A stretch of DNA of 64,000 nt from assembly GCF_001921745.1 (NCBI RefSeq), contig NZ_MRYA01000004.1, positions 144,118 to 208,117 on the forward strand, read 5' to 3'. The notes beneath the pieces were generated by a model that was not told the DNA's origin, did not search any database, and saw only the letters and a list, made by a program, of their open reading frames with translations. Each line of letters starts with the position of its first letter. Positions within the stretch are counted from its first letter, which is position 1. This document shows positions 1-8,613 of this stretch, one piece after another. The translations under genes were made by a program, and so were the position numbers. Source of the DNA: Psychrobacter sp. Cmf 22.2. Its GTDB lineage: Bacteria; Pseudomonadota; Gammaproteobacteria; Pseudomonadales; Moraxellaceae.

Positions 1-2
1 CT

Positions 3-3000
3 ATGGTTACTGAGCTGATCCCTGCATTGCTAGTGCAAGAACGTCAGCGATCAAAAGCCAATGAAAAAAATTCGCAAGATATGATTGATAATATGGCAGC
101 AGCCAGTCAAGCAGCACTTGAAAACAATATTCGGCCTGAGTATCTGCCGTTATCACAAGTACATTCGGACCATTATATTAGTGCTCGCGGAGGCAGACTA
201 AGTAGTACAGTGCTGTCAGAAGAAGCGCTTGGAGGAGTGTCTACCTCTCACTTATCGACTGCTGCAGTCATTGATGAAAGTCTCAATGAGACAGCAGACG
301 CTCCGCAAGGGGCGATGGCGACATTGGTATCGATTCGCGATAGGCTCAGTCGTATGCAATCAGAGCAGCATGTACAACGCATCGCCATTATCAATGAAAA
401 TAATCAGGTACTTGCAACAGTCGGCTATGGGGTGAGTGAGAGTTGGCCTCTAATCGATGCGTCAAAGAGTTTTTTATCACAGCAATCAACGCCTATTGGT
501 ACAGCTTATGGCACTGTATTGGGTGATTTTGAAGGGCATAGATTGTGGTTGCTTGTCGATATGGATAATGAACCACTTTATATTGCACGTTATCGTATCG
601 CGATGGCGCTGGTCATTACTGGTCTTTTCACTATCTTAATTTTGCTATTAAGTCTCAATATCTATGCTAAACGCTGGATTGCGCCTATTTATGAGCTGCG
701 TTTGCAGCTGCAGCGTACTCATGTGGACAATTTATACAAGCCTATTCCCGTTGAGTCTGATGGTGAGTTAAACTTATTACAACAAGACTTGGTTAAGACG
801 TTACGGCGCTTGCACAGCAGCTTTCAAGACTTAAAAGACCACGCTGAGCAAACCGAAGACGATCTGCGTCTGGCTTTTGACGAGATGGAGATGCAAAATA
901 TTTCTATCAGAAATGCTCGAGATGATGCGATCTCAACCAGTCAAGCCAAGTCTGCATTTTTAGCCAATATCAGTCATGAGCTGCGCACGCCGCTAAATAG
1001 TATCGACGGATTTATTAATTTGTTGGCGCGTCACGGTGAGCTAAATCCTGAGCAAGACTTGTATGTGCATACCATTCGTAAATCGTCCGCACATCTACTG
1101 GCACTGGTAAATGATGTCTTGGACTTCTCCAAAATTGAAGCAGGAAAACTGGTACTTGATCGTCACGAGTTTGACCTTTATGACACCATTTATGACGTGG
1201 TCGATATGCTCTCTCCTGTATCGGCAGAGAAAGGCCTACGTATGGCTGTGCTATTTTACAACGATGTGCCGATGCGAATCGTGGGTGATGCCCTGCGCCT
1301 CAAACAAGTTTTAACCAATCTTGTCGGCAATGCCATTAAATTTACTGATAGCGGTGATGTCGTGGTGCGCGTAAGCTTAGATGATCATCGCGATAATCAT
1401 CTAATGATTAGCGTCCAAGATAGTGGCAAGGGGATATCTCTTGCAGACCAAAAGATGCTGTTTCAAAGCTTTAGTCAAGGCGATCCCTCTATCACGCGTC
1501 AGTATGGTGGCACAGGATTGGGCTTGGTCATCTCTAAGCAATTAACACGTCTTATGGGCGGTGATATTGGGTTTTATGACAATGCACAAGAGAATATAGC
1601 CAATCAAGGAGCAACATTTTGGTTTCGTATGCCAACTCATATCGATGTATTGGAAGCTGCTACTGGTCAAACCATTGCCTTACCAGTACTTGCGCCACTG
1701 GCTAGTGCAAATGACGAATTCAATGTATTGGTCTGGATCAATCACATTGCTTCAAGACAAGTCCTCAAAGCCAGTCTGCAAGCTCTACCTATCAAACTTA
1801 CTCAAGCCAACTCGCTACCTGGTGTGCTTGAATCTTTAAAAGAGCGTGGCAATTATTGGGATTGGGTAATCGTCGATAATGATACGCAAGATGACATGAC
1901 AGCACTGCTCAAGCAAATTCGTTTGCACTATCAAGGTAAGCTTGCTGTGTTTGGCTATCAAGTTGCCGCTGATCAGGCATTATTAAACCGCTATCATGCC
2001 AATGTCTTATATGAGCCATTGGATAAAAGGCAGTTATATGCCATGCTCGATACTCAAAAGAAAAGCGAACCGGTCGCAGCGCAAGCACCGCGCTGGCATG
2101 GCATAACTGTGCTGGCGGTAGACGACCATCTGCCCAACCTTTTGGTATTAGATGCGCTTCTTAGTGAGCTTGGTATCCATGTCATCACTGCCAATAGCGG
2201 CTTTGATGCTATCGAATTGATCAGCAAGCAGCAGGCCAAAAATATAAAAAACGCCAAATCTGCTCAACAAAGCTTATCCAACAAAACACAGATATCAAAA
2301 GCTCAAGCTCGCGCACAAACCCATGTGTCATCCAATGCTGCCTCAACGATAGACGCAAATACAGAAGATAAAACATCGACCCATTCAAAAAGCAACTCAC
2401 AAGATAGACTACAGGATAAAGACCGTATCGATCTTATTTTTATGGATATTCAAATGCCGCGTATGTCAGGTCGTGAAGCGGCGCAGCAAATCCGTAAAAT
2501 AGAGGTTGGTGACAGCTATATTCCTATTATTGCCCTAACGGCTCATGGATTATCTGATGAGCGCGATAAGCTGCTTGCAAGTGGTATCGATGATTATGTT
2601 GGCAAACCAATTAGCCAGCCGCAGTTATTACAAGTGCTACAAAAATGGTTGGGACGCACGTCAACGTCGCAGCATTTATTACAAATAGCATCTACTGATG
2701 CTGCAGATAGTATGGCGTCCAATGCTGTAGACGATACCAAAGTCAAAAGTCCACCTGTAGATAAAACCGTACCACGGCCGCTCTCTTTAAAGAAAATTCG
2801 TGACGACTATATGCGAGATATTCAACCTCGCGATGAGTATAGACGAGAACCCCAACGGGCGACTCAGCCTCGTTATCAAGGCTTACAGTACCAAAACCAG
2901 CTGCATGAGGACACTCTCATCGAACAAGATGAGCAGTCACAAAGCTACTCATCAGAACAGGCACAGCAGGAGTATGGTCCAAAAAACAGCAGTATAGAAG

Positions 3001-3410
3001 GGTTGGAGATACTAGATTGGCAAGATGCGTTGACACGTTCGGCAAACAAGCCGGATCTGGCCGCCAAGCTAATCATTATGATGATCGATACAATAGCAGA
3101 TGAAAAAGAAGCCTTAGCTCAAGCATGGCAAGCACGCGATCGAAACATGCTGGCGCAAGTTGCACATCGTATTTTGGGTGCCAGTCGCTATACTGGTGTA
3201 CCGCAGTTACGTCAAGCTAGTCAAGATTTGGAAGATAAATGTCTATTAAATGTCCAACATACTACGCCAGCACAGTTTGCTATGCTCAAGCCATATTATG
3301 AAGATTTGTTGCTTGCGCTTACCAATTTACAAACGCTTGATCTGTCGCCATATCCGCAATTGAACTATCATCGCTTAAGCGAAAATGATATGACTTGGAA
3401 GATGATATGA
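3..3410 (+). CDS. GacS/BarA-type hybrid sensor histidine kinase (5' partial)
   Basis: Hybrid kinase that phosphorylates itself and relays phosphate internally, normally to a GacA/UvrY-type regulator. The visible part starts in a periplasmic region, followed by a membrane helix near residues 199-218, a HAMP-like linker and a long coiled coil. The H-box has the phospho-acceptor His near residue 325, with N, G1 and G2 ATPase boxes after it. A degenerate receiver, a true receiver (Asp near 815 in FMDIQMP) and a C-terminal Hpt domain (His near 1055) follow. The first membrane helix expected in this family is missing, so the true start probably lies left of the window and the ATG at 3 is internal. 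The true receiver carries a polar insert of about 60 residues. Family assignment is strong; the cognate regulator is not in the window. Confidence 0.88.
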   Translation: MVTELIPALLVQERQRSKANEKNSQDMIDNMAAASQAALENNIRPEYLPLSQVHSDHYISARGGRLSSTVLSEEALGGVSTSHLSTAAVIDESLNETADAPQGAMATLVSIRDRLSRMQSEQHVQRIAIINENNQVLATVGYGVSESWPLIDASKSFLSQQSTPIGTAYGTVLGDFEGHRLWLLVDMDNEPLYIARYRIAMALVITGLFTILILLLSLNIYAKRWIAPIYELRLQLQRTHVDNLYKPIPVESDGELNLLQQDLVKTLRRLHSSFQDLKDHAEQTEDDLRLAFDEMEMQNISIRNARDDAISTSQAKSAFLANISHELRTPLNSIDGFINLLARHGELNPEQDLYVHTIRKSSAHLLALVNDVLDFSKIEAGKLVLDRHEFDLYDTIYDVVDMLSPVSAEKGLRMAVLFYNDVPMRIVGDALRLKQVLTNLVGNAIKFTDSGDVVVRVSLDDHRDNHLMISVQDSGKGISLADQKMLFQSFSQGDPSITRQYGGTGLGLVISKQLTRLMGGDIGFYDNAQENIANQGATFWFRMPTHIDVLEAATGQTIALPVLAPLASANDEFNVLVWINHIASRQVLKASLQALPIKLTQANSLPGVLESLKERGNYWDWVIVDNDTQDDMTALLKQIRLHYQGKLAVFGYQVAADQALLNRYHANVLYEPLDKRQLYAMLDTQKKSEPVAAQAPRWHGITVLAVDDHLPNLLVLDALLSELGIHVITANSGFDAIELISKQQAKNIKNAKSAQQSLSNKTQISKAQARAQTHVSSNAASTIDANTEDKTSTHSKSNSQDRLQDKDRIDLIFMDIQMPRMSGREAAQQIRKIEVGDSYIPIIALTAHGLSDERDKLLASGIDDYVGKPISQPQLLQVLQKWLGRTSTSQHLLQIASTDAADSMASNAVDDTKVKSPPVDKTVPRPLSLKKIRDDYMRDIQPRDEYRREPQRATQPRYQGLQYQNQLHEDTLIEQDEQSQSYSSEQAQQEYGPKNSSIEGLEILDWQDALTRSANKPDLAAKLIIMMIDTIADEKEALAQAWQARDRNMLAQVAHRILGASRYTGVPQLRQASQDLEDKCLLNVQHTTPAQFAMLKPYYEDLLLALTNLQTLDLSPYPQLNYHRLSENDMTWKMI

Positions 3411-3442
3411 TTTAAAAAAGGATCTGATTTAAAAAAGAATCT
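3409..3442 (+). repeat. 17-bp tandem duplication at the end of the hybrid kinase gene
   Basis: Two adjacent 17-bp copies (GATTTAAAAAAGGATCT and the same with one G-to-A change) start inside the TGA stop codon of the kinase gene. Probably a replication-slippage duplication; no function is evident. Confidence 0.7.
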
Positions 3443-3651
3443 AGTGGAAGAAGTTATCAAAGTAAATGTCTGGTTAGCGGCGGCTTGAGCAAAGAGCTAG
3501 ATATTATAGAACGTTATGGCTAATAGAAAATTGCTACCTTCACAGTCAGTTATTCGCACGGCATAGCAGATATAAGCCTGTTAAGATTAATAAAATATAA
3601 CTGCTAAAACGAACATCAAATTATCATCCAAACTGCTTATTAAGGATTGTT

Positions 3652-4464
3652 ATGCATGCTATCGCCGCTTATCAATATGAAACCCTACAAGTTAGCGTTA
3701 CCGAAAATATTGCCACCGTCACTATAAATCGTCCTCAAAAAAAGAACGCTATGAGCTTTAAAGTGGTTGATGAGCTGATTGCTGCTGCTGGACATATTAG
3801 TAAGGATAAAACGCTACGTGCTGTCATTCTTAATGGTGCTGAGAGGACGTTTTGTGCTGGCATCGATTTGGGTGATTTGAATCATCCTAAAAATCAAGCG
3901 TACGCTTTTTGGGAATTAATTAAACCTCACCAAAGCCTATTTCAGCGGGTTTGCTTGGTCTGGCGCGAGGTGCCAGTTCCTGTAATCGCTGTATTAGAAG
4001 GATACTGTATCGGCGCAGGATTGCAGCTGGCACTGGCTTGTGATGTGCGTATCAGCCATCCTGATTGCAAACTATCTATTATGGAAGCCAAATGGGGGTT
4101 GGTACCAGACATGGGACTGACGCAATCGGCGCTAGGGGTCGTGCGTGCAGACGTGCTAAAAGAGCTGGCAATGAGTGCGCGTACCATTGATGCTGAGGAG
4201 GGGAGAGCATTGGGGTTGGTTAGTCATTGTAGCGAGTCGCCACTACAACAGGCACAGCTGCTGGCCGCTGAGTTCGCTGAGCGTTCTCCTGATGCGGTGC
4301 TCGCAAGTAAGCGTGTCATCAATGCCATGTATCAGCAGTCGCATACCACGCTATATAAAGAAAAAATGTGGCAGTTAAAACTTATGTTAGGACGAAATCG
4401 TAAGCTTGCGCTCAAAAAAGCCAAAGAAGCCAGTACAGCATTTAGCAAACGCCAATTTCGTTAA
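3652..4464 (+). CDS. Enoyl-CoA hydratase/isomerase (crotonase) family protein
   Basis: A 270-residue crotonase-fold protein, the usual length for the family. These enzymes stabilise a CoA-thioester enolate through an oxyanion hole; substrates range from enoyl-CoAs in beta-oxidation to dienoyl-CoA isomerisation. The first oxyanion-hole motif (FCAGIDLGDL) and the second (GYCIGAGLQLALACD) are clear. The acid/base region reads EAKWGLVPDMG, with Asp where hydratases usually have their second Glu; this resembles dienoyl-CoA isomerases or related isomerases. The ATG is preceded by AAGGA. It stands alone between the kinase and an efflux pump, so context does not name the substrate. Confidence 0.85.
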   Translation: MHAIAAYQYETLQVSVTENIATVTINRPQKKNAMSFKVVDELIAAAGHISKDKTLRAVILNGAERTFCAGIDLGDLNHPKNQAYAFWELIKPHQSLFQRVCLVWREVPVPVIAVLEGYCIGAGLQLALACDVRISHPDCKLSIMEAKWGLVPDMGLTQSALGVVRADVLKELAMSARTIDAEEGRALGLVSHCSESPLQQAQLLAAEFAERSPDAVLASKRVINAMYQQSHTTLYKEKMWQLKLMLGRNRKLALKKAKEASTAFSKRQFR

Positions 4465-4730
4465 TTTGACTCCCAACTTATGGCGTTATCTTGGTTAGTG
4501 TTTAATTATTGAGGTTTGTTCTATTAACGGTGTACGTCTATTGAAATACAAGCAGATAGTACGATATAGGACTGTCCGCTTGCATATTTGTAATGATAAT
4601 AAATTAGATATGCATCATTGTTTTTATCAGTGATTTCTGTCAACAAATAGGATCATTTTATTGATAAAGTTTATATTGGATAAAAACAATCGAAGTATCA
4701 ACGACAATCTTTGTATAGAATGGTCTCACT

Positions 4731-5990
4731 ATGTCTGCTCCAAAATCCTCTTTGCCCAATAAACCTATTACTGCTGAGCGTGTGCGTTCTGCTGATCTGC
4801 CTGTTGCCTGGATTATGATGCTTGGGCTGATTGTGGCAATAGGGCCATTATCTATCGACATGTATCTGCCGGCTCTACCATCGATGGCAGATGATTTTGC
4901 TGTAACCACAGCATTTATGGCCAACTCTGTACCGGCTTACTTTTTTGGTTTGGTATTTGGACAGCTGTTTTATGGTCCTTTTAGTGACCGTGTTGGTCGT
5001 GTCAAACCTTTATATATTGGCATGACCCTATACGTTATTGCATCGATAGTTTGTGCCACGACCAGTAACGAGTATGTGTTGTTCGCTGGGCGGACGCTAC
5101 AGGCACTTGGCGCTTGTGTGGGTGCTGTCGTCACTCGCGCAGCGATACGTGATCGACTTACCGCCAAACAAACTGCCAAAGCTTTTTCTATTATGATTTT
5201 GGTAATGGGACTGGCACCTATCTTAGCGCCATCTCTTGGCGCGCTATTCTTACAATTCTTTAGTTGGCATTCTATTTTTTGGTTTTTAGCGGCTTTTGGA
5301 GTGCTTAACTTACTGTTAACTAAGTTTTTCTTTTTTGAAACTCTCACAGAAGAAAATCGTAATGTACGTCCTGCTAAAGAGGTGCTCAATCAGTATTGGA
5401 GCCTATTAAAGGATCAAAACTTTAACTATCCAGCGATTGGTGGCGGGCTGTTGATGGGTGCAATGTTTGTCTATATTAGCTCAGCTTCTGAATTAATTAT
5501 GGACACGTATGGTGTGTCAGCGACGCATTTTGGTTGGCTCTTTGGTATGAATGCTGCAGGGTTTGTGGCGTTAACTCAGCTTAATCAATGGCTCACCAAT
5601 CGCTTTCGTATTTTGAGTATCTTACGTTTTGGTGCGATGATGCAGGTGATTTCTGCAGGCGTACTATTTTTAGTTGGGATTTTTCTTGGTACGGATGCTT
5701 GGCTACCGCTTGTTTTAAGCTGTATCTTCTTTTGTATTTCAGGTCTTGGTCTGACTCAGCCAAACGCTTCTGCCATTGCGTTGGCGTTTCAAAAACACCG
5801 TGCTGGTATGGCGAGTGCATTACAAGGCTCTTTGATGTTTTCAGTCGGTATTTTTGGTGGGTTATTATTGAATCTGTTTCCAGTCAATCCTGTACTTAAG
5901 ATTGGTATTGCAATGTTTGCCTTAATGAGTCTGGGCTGTTCTTTAATTTGGAAAATAGATCGTAACTTAAATCTTGAAGATACAGATTGA
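4731..5990 (+). CDS. Bcr/CflA family multidrug efflux MFS transporter
   Basis: A 419-residue inner-membrane protein with about 12 hydrophobic helices. The Bcr/CflA signature is present near the first helix (GPLSIDMYLPALPSMADDF), and the MFS loop 2-3 motif (GPFSDRVGRVKPL) is intact. Members of this group expel drugs such as bicyclomycin, chloramphenicol or sulfonamides by proton antiport. The gene is monocistronic, with a terminator 25 bases downstream. Family assignment is secure; the substrate cannot be read from the sequence. Confidence 0.9.
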   Translation: MSAPKSSLPNKPITAERVRSADLPVAWIMMLGLIVAIGPLSIDMYLPALPSMADDFAVTTAFMANSVPAYFFGLVFGQLFYGPFSDRVGRVKPLYIGMTLYVIASIVCATTSNEYVLFAGRTLQALGACVGAVVTRAAIRDRLTAKQTAKAFSIMILVMGLAPILAPSLGALFLQFFSWHSIFWFLAAFGVLNLLLTKFFFFETLTEENRNVRPAKEVLNQYWSLLKDQNFNYPAIGGGLLMGAMFVYISSASELIMDTYGVSATHFGWLFGMNAAGFVALTQLNQWLTNRFRILSILRFGAMMQVISAGVLFLVGIFLGTDAWLPLVLSCIFFCISGLGLTQPNASAIALAFQKHRAGMASALQGSLMFSVGIFGGLLLNLFPVNPVLKIGIAMFALMSLGCSLIWKIDRNLNLEDTD

Positions 5991-6014
5991 AAATTTTATT
6001 TACAGTTTTTATTT

Positions 6015-6055
6015 AAAAGCATTCAAGTGACTAATAGGTGATGGATGCTTTTTTT
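6015..6055 (+). terminator. Rho-independent terminator after the Bcr/CflA gene
   Basis: AAAGCATTCA pairs with TGGATGCTTT around a loop of about 16 bases, followed by a run of T. Its stem base and T-tract resemble those of the terminator at 7264-7304. Confidence 0.8.
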
Positions 6056-6268
6056 ATACCTTTAATAAAAGATATATTACAATAATTTATATATATCCCA
6101 AAAATTTATTTTATTCAAATAGATGGGTAAAACTTCCAAATAACTTGTGTTATCTGCCTTTTATCATACTATTCGTCCATTCATCTAATTCTTTCTATGT
6201 TTCTAGCTATCCTAAAATTACTGAATTAATATCGAATGTAACGGTTTGTATTTCTTATTACAAAAAAG

Positions 6269-6282
6269 TTATATACAAATTT
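6269..6282 (+). promoter_or_regulatory. Shared leader motif TTATATACAAATTT, first copy (possible -10 region)
   Basis: This 14-base string lies 54 bases before the first binding-lipoprotein ATG and recurs exactly at 7352-7365, upstream of the paralogue. TTATAT could serve as a -10 element, with TTGTAT 17 bases upstream as a -35. The promoter reading is inference; the repeat is seen directly. Confidence 0.4.
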
Positions 6283-6336
6283 GTTGGTTTGTTAAGGAAA
6301 AAGTTACTAATATCTTTTAATTTTCAAGGATGAGTT

Positions 6337-7218
6337 ATGAAGACATTATATAAAGTACTTCCAATGATGCTAGGCGTAGGTTTGTTTGGTTGTAGCAATG
6401 CTAACAACGCGACCACTCAGGACAATGTAAATACCAACAGTACTACAGCTATTAAAGATAACAATGCGTTTGTAAGTAAATTGCCTGATACTGCACCGAC
6501 AGTCAAGCTATCCACTGACGCGCAGTTTGCTCCTTATGGTTTTAATGATGAGTATGGAAGTGTTACTGGATTTGATATTGATCTTATGCGTGAGATTGGT
6601 GAGGATCAAGGATTTAAAGTTGAAATCTATAGTGATCCATGGGAAGAGGTATTTGAAAACTTAGATAACAAAACTCGAGATATGCTTGCAGCGGCTGTAC
6701 CATATAGTACGGAGCGTGACAAAAAGTATTTACTGTCTGACCCGTATGCACCGCTACCATCAAGCTTAGTGTATTTAGATGAGTCCTTAAATCTCACCTC
6801 TGTAGACGAATTAGACGATGTAAAGATTGGGGTGCTTAGCGATACCGTACAGTATGACTACTTTAGTAGTGGTGAAATCAATGTTGAATCTGTTAGCCCA
6901 TATCCGTCAACCTTTTTAGCAGTAAAGGCTATGGTGCGAGGTGAAGTTGATGCAGTTGCCGAAGATGCGGGTGCCCTTCGTTATCTTATGAATGATTTAC
7001 CTGATTTGGAGCCAAAATATTTTGATTATGAAGATATCCATGCAGAGAGTGCATACAAAGTACTGCTCGTTGAAAAGGGACAGCCTGAGTTACTTGAAAA
7101 GGTAAATGCTGGCTTAAAGAGTCTAAAACAAAATGGTACTTATGCCACTTTAACCATAAAATGGTTTGGTGAAGATCTGACGCAAGCTGTATCGGAACAG
7201 CGTAAACCAAATACTTAA
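6337..7218 (+). CDS. Solute-binding lipoprotein, SBP_bac_3 family (paralogue 1)
   Basis: A 293-residue periplasmic binding protein of the polar amino-acid (HisJ/LAO) type. The N-terminus is a lipoprotein signal with lipobox LFGC (Cys19), followed by an Asn/Thr-rich linker and the two-lobe domain from about residue 50. The family's ligand-contacting Arg (YSTERDKK) and Asp (VDAVAEDAG) appear to be kept, so an amino-acid-like ligand is plausible. No ABC permease or ATPase gene lies nearby. It sits 0.5 kb before a paralogue that leads the kinase-CheY-CheX genes, which suggests a sensing role rather than uptake. It has its own terminator at 7264, so it can be a separate transcript. RBS is CAAGGATGA. 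Confidence 0.85.
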   Translation: MKTLYKVLPMMLGVGLFGCSNANNATTQDNVNTNSTTAIKDNNAFVSKLPDTAPTVKLSTDAQFAPYGFNDEYGSVTGFDIDLMREIGEDQGFKVEIYSDPWEEVFENLDNKTRDMLAAAVPYSTERDKKYLLSDPYAPLPSSLVYLDESLNLTSVDELDDVKIGVLSDTVQYDYFSSGEINVESVSPYPSTFLAVKAMVRGEVDAVAEDAGALRYLMNDLPDLEPKYFDYEDIHAESAYKVLLVEKGQPELLEKVNAGLKSLKQNGTYATLTIKWFGEDLTQAVSEQRKPNT

Positions 7219-7263
7219 TATCAACAAACTTAAAAATACTCAATTAACTAAAAGCACTCTGCT

Positions 7264-7304
7264 AAAAAGCATTCATACGTATTAATCGTATGAATGCTTT
7301 TTTT
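7264..7304 (+). terminator. Rho-independent terminator after the first binding lipoprotein
   Basis: A near-perfect hairpin (AAAGCATTCATACG pairing with CGTATGAATGCTTT, 7-base loop) is followed by seven T. It separates the first lipoprotein gene from the second. Confidence 0.92.
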
Positions 7305-7351
7305 ATCACATTTGAACTTATCTAATACTGTTTATGTATACATGAACGTTA

Positions 7352-7365
7352 TTATATACAAATTT
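7352..7365 (+). promoter_or_regulatory. Shared leader motif TTATATACAAATTT, second copy
   Basis: Identical to 6269-6282. Here it lies 354 bases before the paralogous lipoprotein ATG instead of 54, and ends 10 bases before the Fur-like palindrome. Confidence 0.4.
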
Positions 7366-7375
7366 ATCAGGTTAA

Positions 7376-7390
7376 TGATAACGATTATCA
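7376..7390. promoter_or_regulatory. Fur-box-like palindrome
   Basis: TGATAACGATTATCA matches the 7-1-7 Fur consensus TGATAATNATTATCA at all but one defined position. Placed just downstream of a possible -10, it could act as an iron-responsive operator for the lipoprotein-kinase-CheY-CheX transcript. This is a motif match only. Confidence 0.45.
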
Positions 7391-7719
7391 ATTACCACTC
7401 GCTTACCTTGATTGCTATTACAAAGTTACTTGAGTATTATTCATTGTAAGTTTGTGTAATAAATGTACTGCGAGTTCAACGTGTTATTTACCTATTCATT
7501 CTATATCGTATTAGGTGAAAAATATGGATTTGATATTTATTTTTTGAAGCTGTAACAGTCAATATCTATTCGAGCTTATGACAGTTTATTAATTCAAAAA
7601 TACAAAAGATGTTTATAAAAAATCATTTTGTATTAAATAAAGAGTAAATGTTGAATACGAAAGCGCGATAAGTGCGATTTATTAAACCGTAAAACCTCCC
7701 TATTTTTCAAGGATAGATC

Positions 7720-8601
7720 ATGAAACAGTTATACCGAGTACTTCCTATTGCATTAAGTGTGGGTTTGTTTGGTTGTGGCAATTCTAACAACGCTAGCAAT
7801 ACAAGTACGCAAGAAAACGCAACAACGACCAGTCCAACAGTGGTAGAAAACAAAGATACTTTTGTTAGTAAATTACCTGATGACGCACCAGTAGTTAAAG
7901 TGGCGACGACAGGTACAATGCCTCCGTTTTCTTTCCAAGATGACTATGGAAATATGCAAGGTATCGATATTGATGCTATCCGTGCTATTGGAGAAGAGCA
8001 AGGCTTCAAAGTCGAGTTTTATAAAGAAACTTGGCAAGACATGTTTGATAGCGTAGAGTCTGGTGGCCGTGACTTAGCGGTATCAGGTATCTCTTATAAA
8101 GACGATCGTAACGTAAAGTATGGTTTATCCACACCTTACTTTTTTAACCCATCAGCCATGATGTACTCAAATAAAGACTTAAACTTAAAGCGTTTAGAGG
8201 ACTTAGGAGGACTACATGTTGCTGGTATGGAAGGTGCAAAACCTGTAGAGCAACTAAAAGAAATTGGCAAATATGGTGAGCTTTCTACAAGAACCACAGC
8301 CTTTTTACTATTTGAAGACCTACTGCAAAACAAGGTCGACGTTATCCTACATGATTTGCCTATTTTGCAATATACCGCTAAAACTCATCCAGAATATGAA
8401 GTGACTATCGTACCGTATGAAGGTGAAGATACGCCTTCAGCGCAGCAAGTTGTACTAATGGCAAAGGATAACACTCAGCTTATCGACACTGTTAATGAAG
8501 GTATCACCAAACTTAAAGCAGAAGGAACGTTTAAGACAATCGAAGAAAAATGGTTAGGTGAAGCTCAACCTGACGCCCAAACTACTGAGCAGGCAAACTA
8601 A
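7720..8601 (+). CDS. Solute-binding lipoprotein, SBP_bac_3 family (paralogue 2)
   Basis: A 293-residue paralogue of the gene at 6337, with the same length, lipobox (LFGC, Cys19) and FVSKLPD...P.VK entry into the binding domain. The ligand-type Arg (SYKDDRNVKYG) and Asp (KVDVILHDLP) positions are kept, but the pocket regions differ, so the ligands may differ. The stop codon is only 12 bases before the kinase ATG, so the two are almost certainly co-transcribed. I infer that this lipoprotein delivers the ligand signal to the kinase periplasmic domain, as NspS-MbaA or LuxP-LuxQ do in other bacteria. Its RBS context (TTTTCAAGGAT) is shared with paralogue 1, which points to tandem duplication. Confidence 0.87.
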   Translation: MKQLYRVLPIALSVGLFGCGNSNNASNTSTQENATTTSPTVVENKDTFVSKLPDDAPVVKVATTGTMPPFSFQDDYGNMQGIDIDAIRAIGEEQGFKVEFYKETWQDMFDSVESGGRDLAVSGISYKDDRNVKYGLSTPYFFNPSAMMYSNKDLNLKRLEDLGGLHVAGMEGAKPVEQLKEIGKYGELSTRTTAFLLFEDLLQNKVDVILHDLPILQYTAKTHPEYEVTIVPYEGEDTPSAQQVVLMAKDNTQLIDTVNEGITKLKAEGTFKTIEEKWLGEAQPDAQTTEQAN

Positions 8602-8613
8602 AGGACTTTTAAC

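Larger units (their letters stand above)
7305..7719 (+). other. Long leader region before the second binding-lipoprotein gene
   Basis: About 415 AT-rich bases with no convincing ORF. It holds the second copy of the leader motif (7352-7365) and a Fur-like palindrome (7376-7390). The other 330 bases up to the ATG contain no clear terminator. They could be a long 5' UTR or an unannotated small RNA; the sequence alone does not decide. Confidence 0.5.

Noticed and set aside
4593..4620. Possible Fur box before the Bcr/CflA gene (TGATAATAAATTAG...)
   Set aside because: Only the left half matches; no inverted partner at the right spacing.
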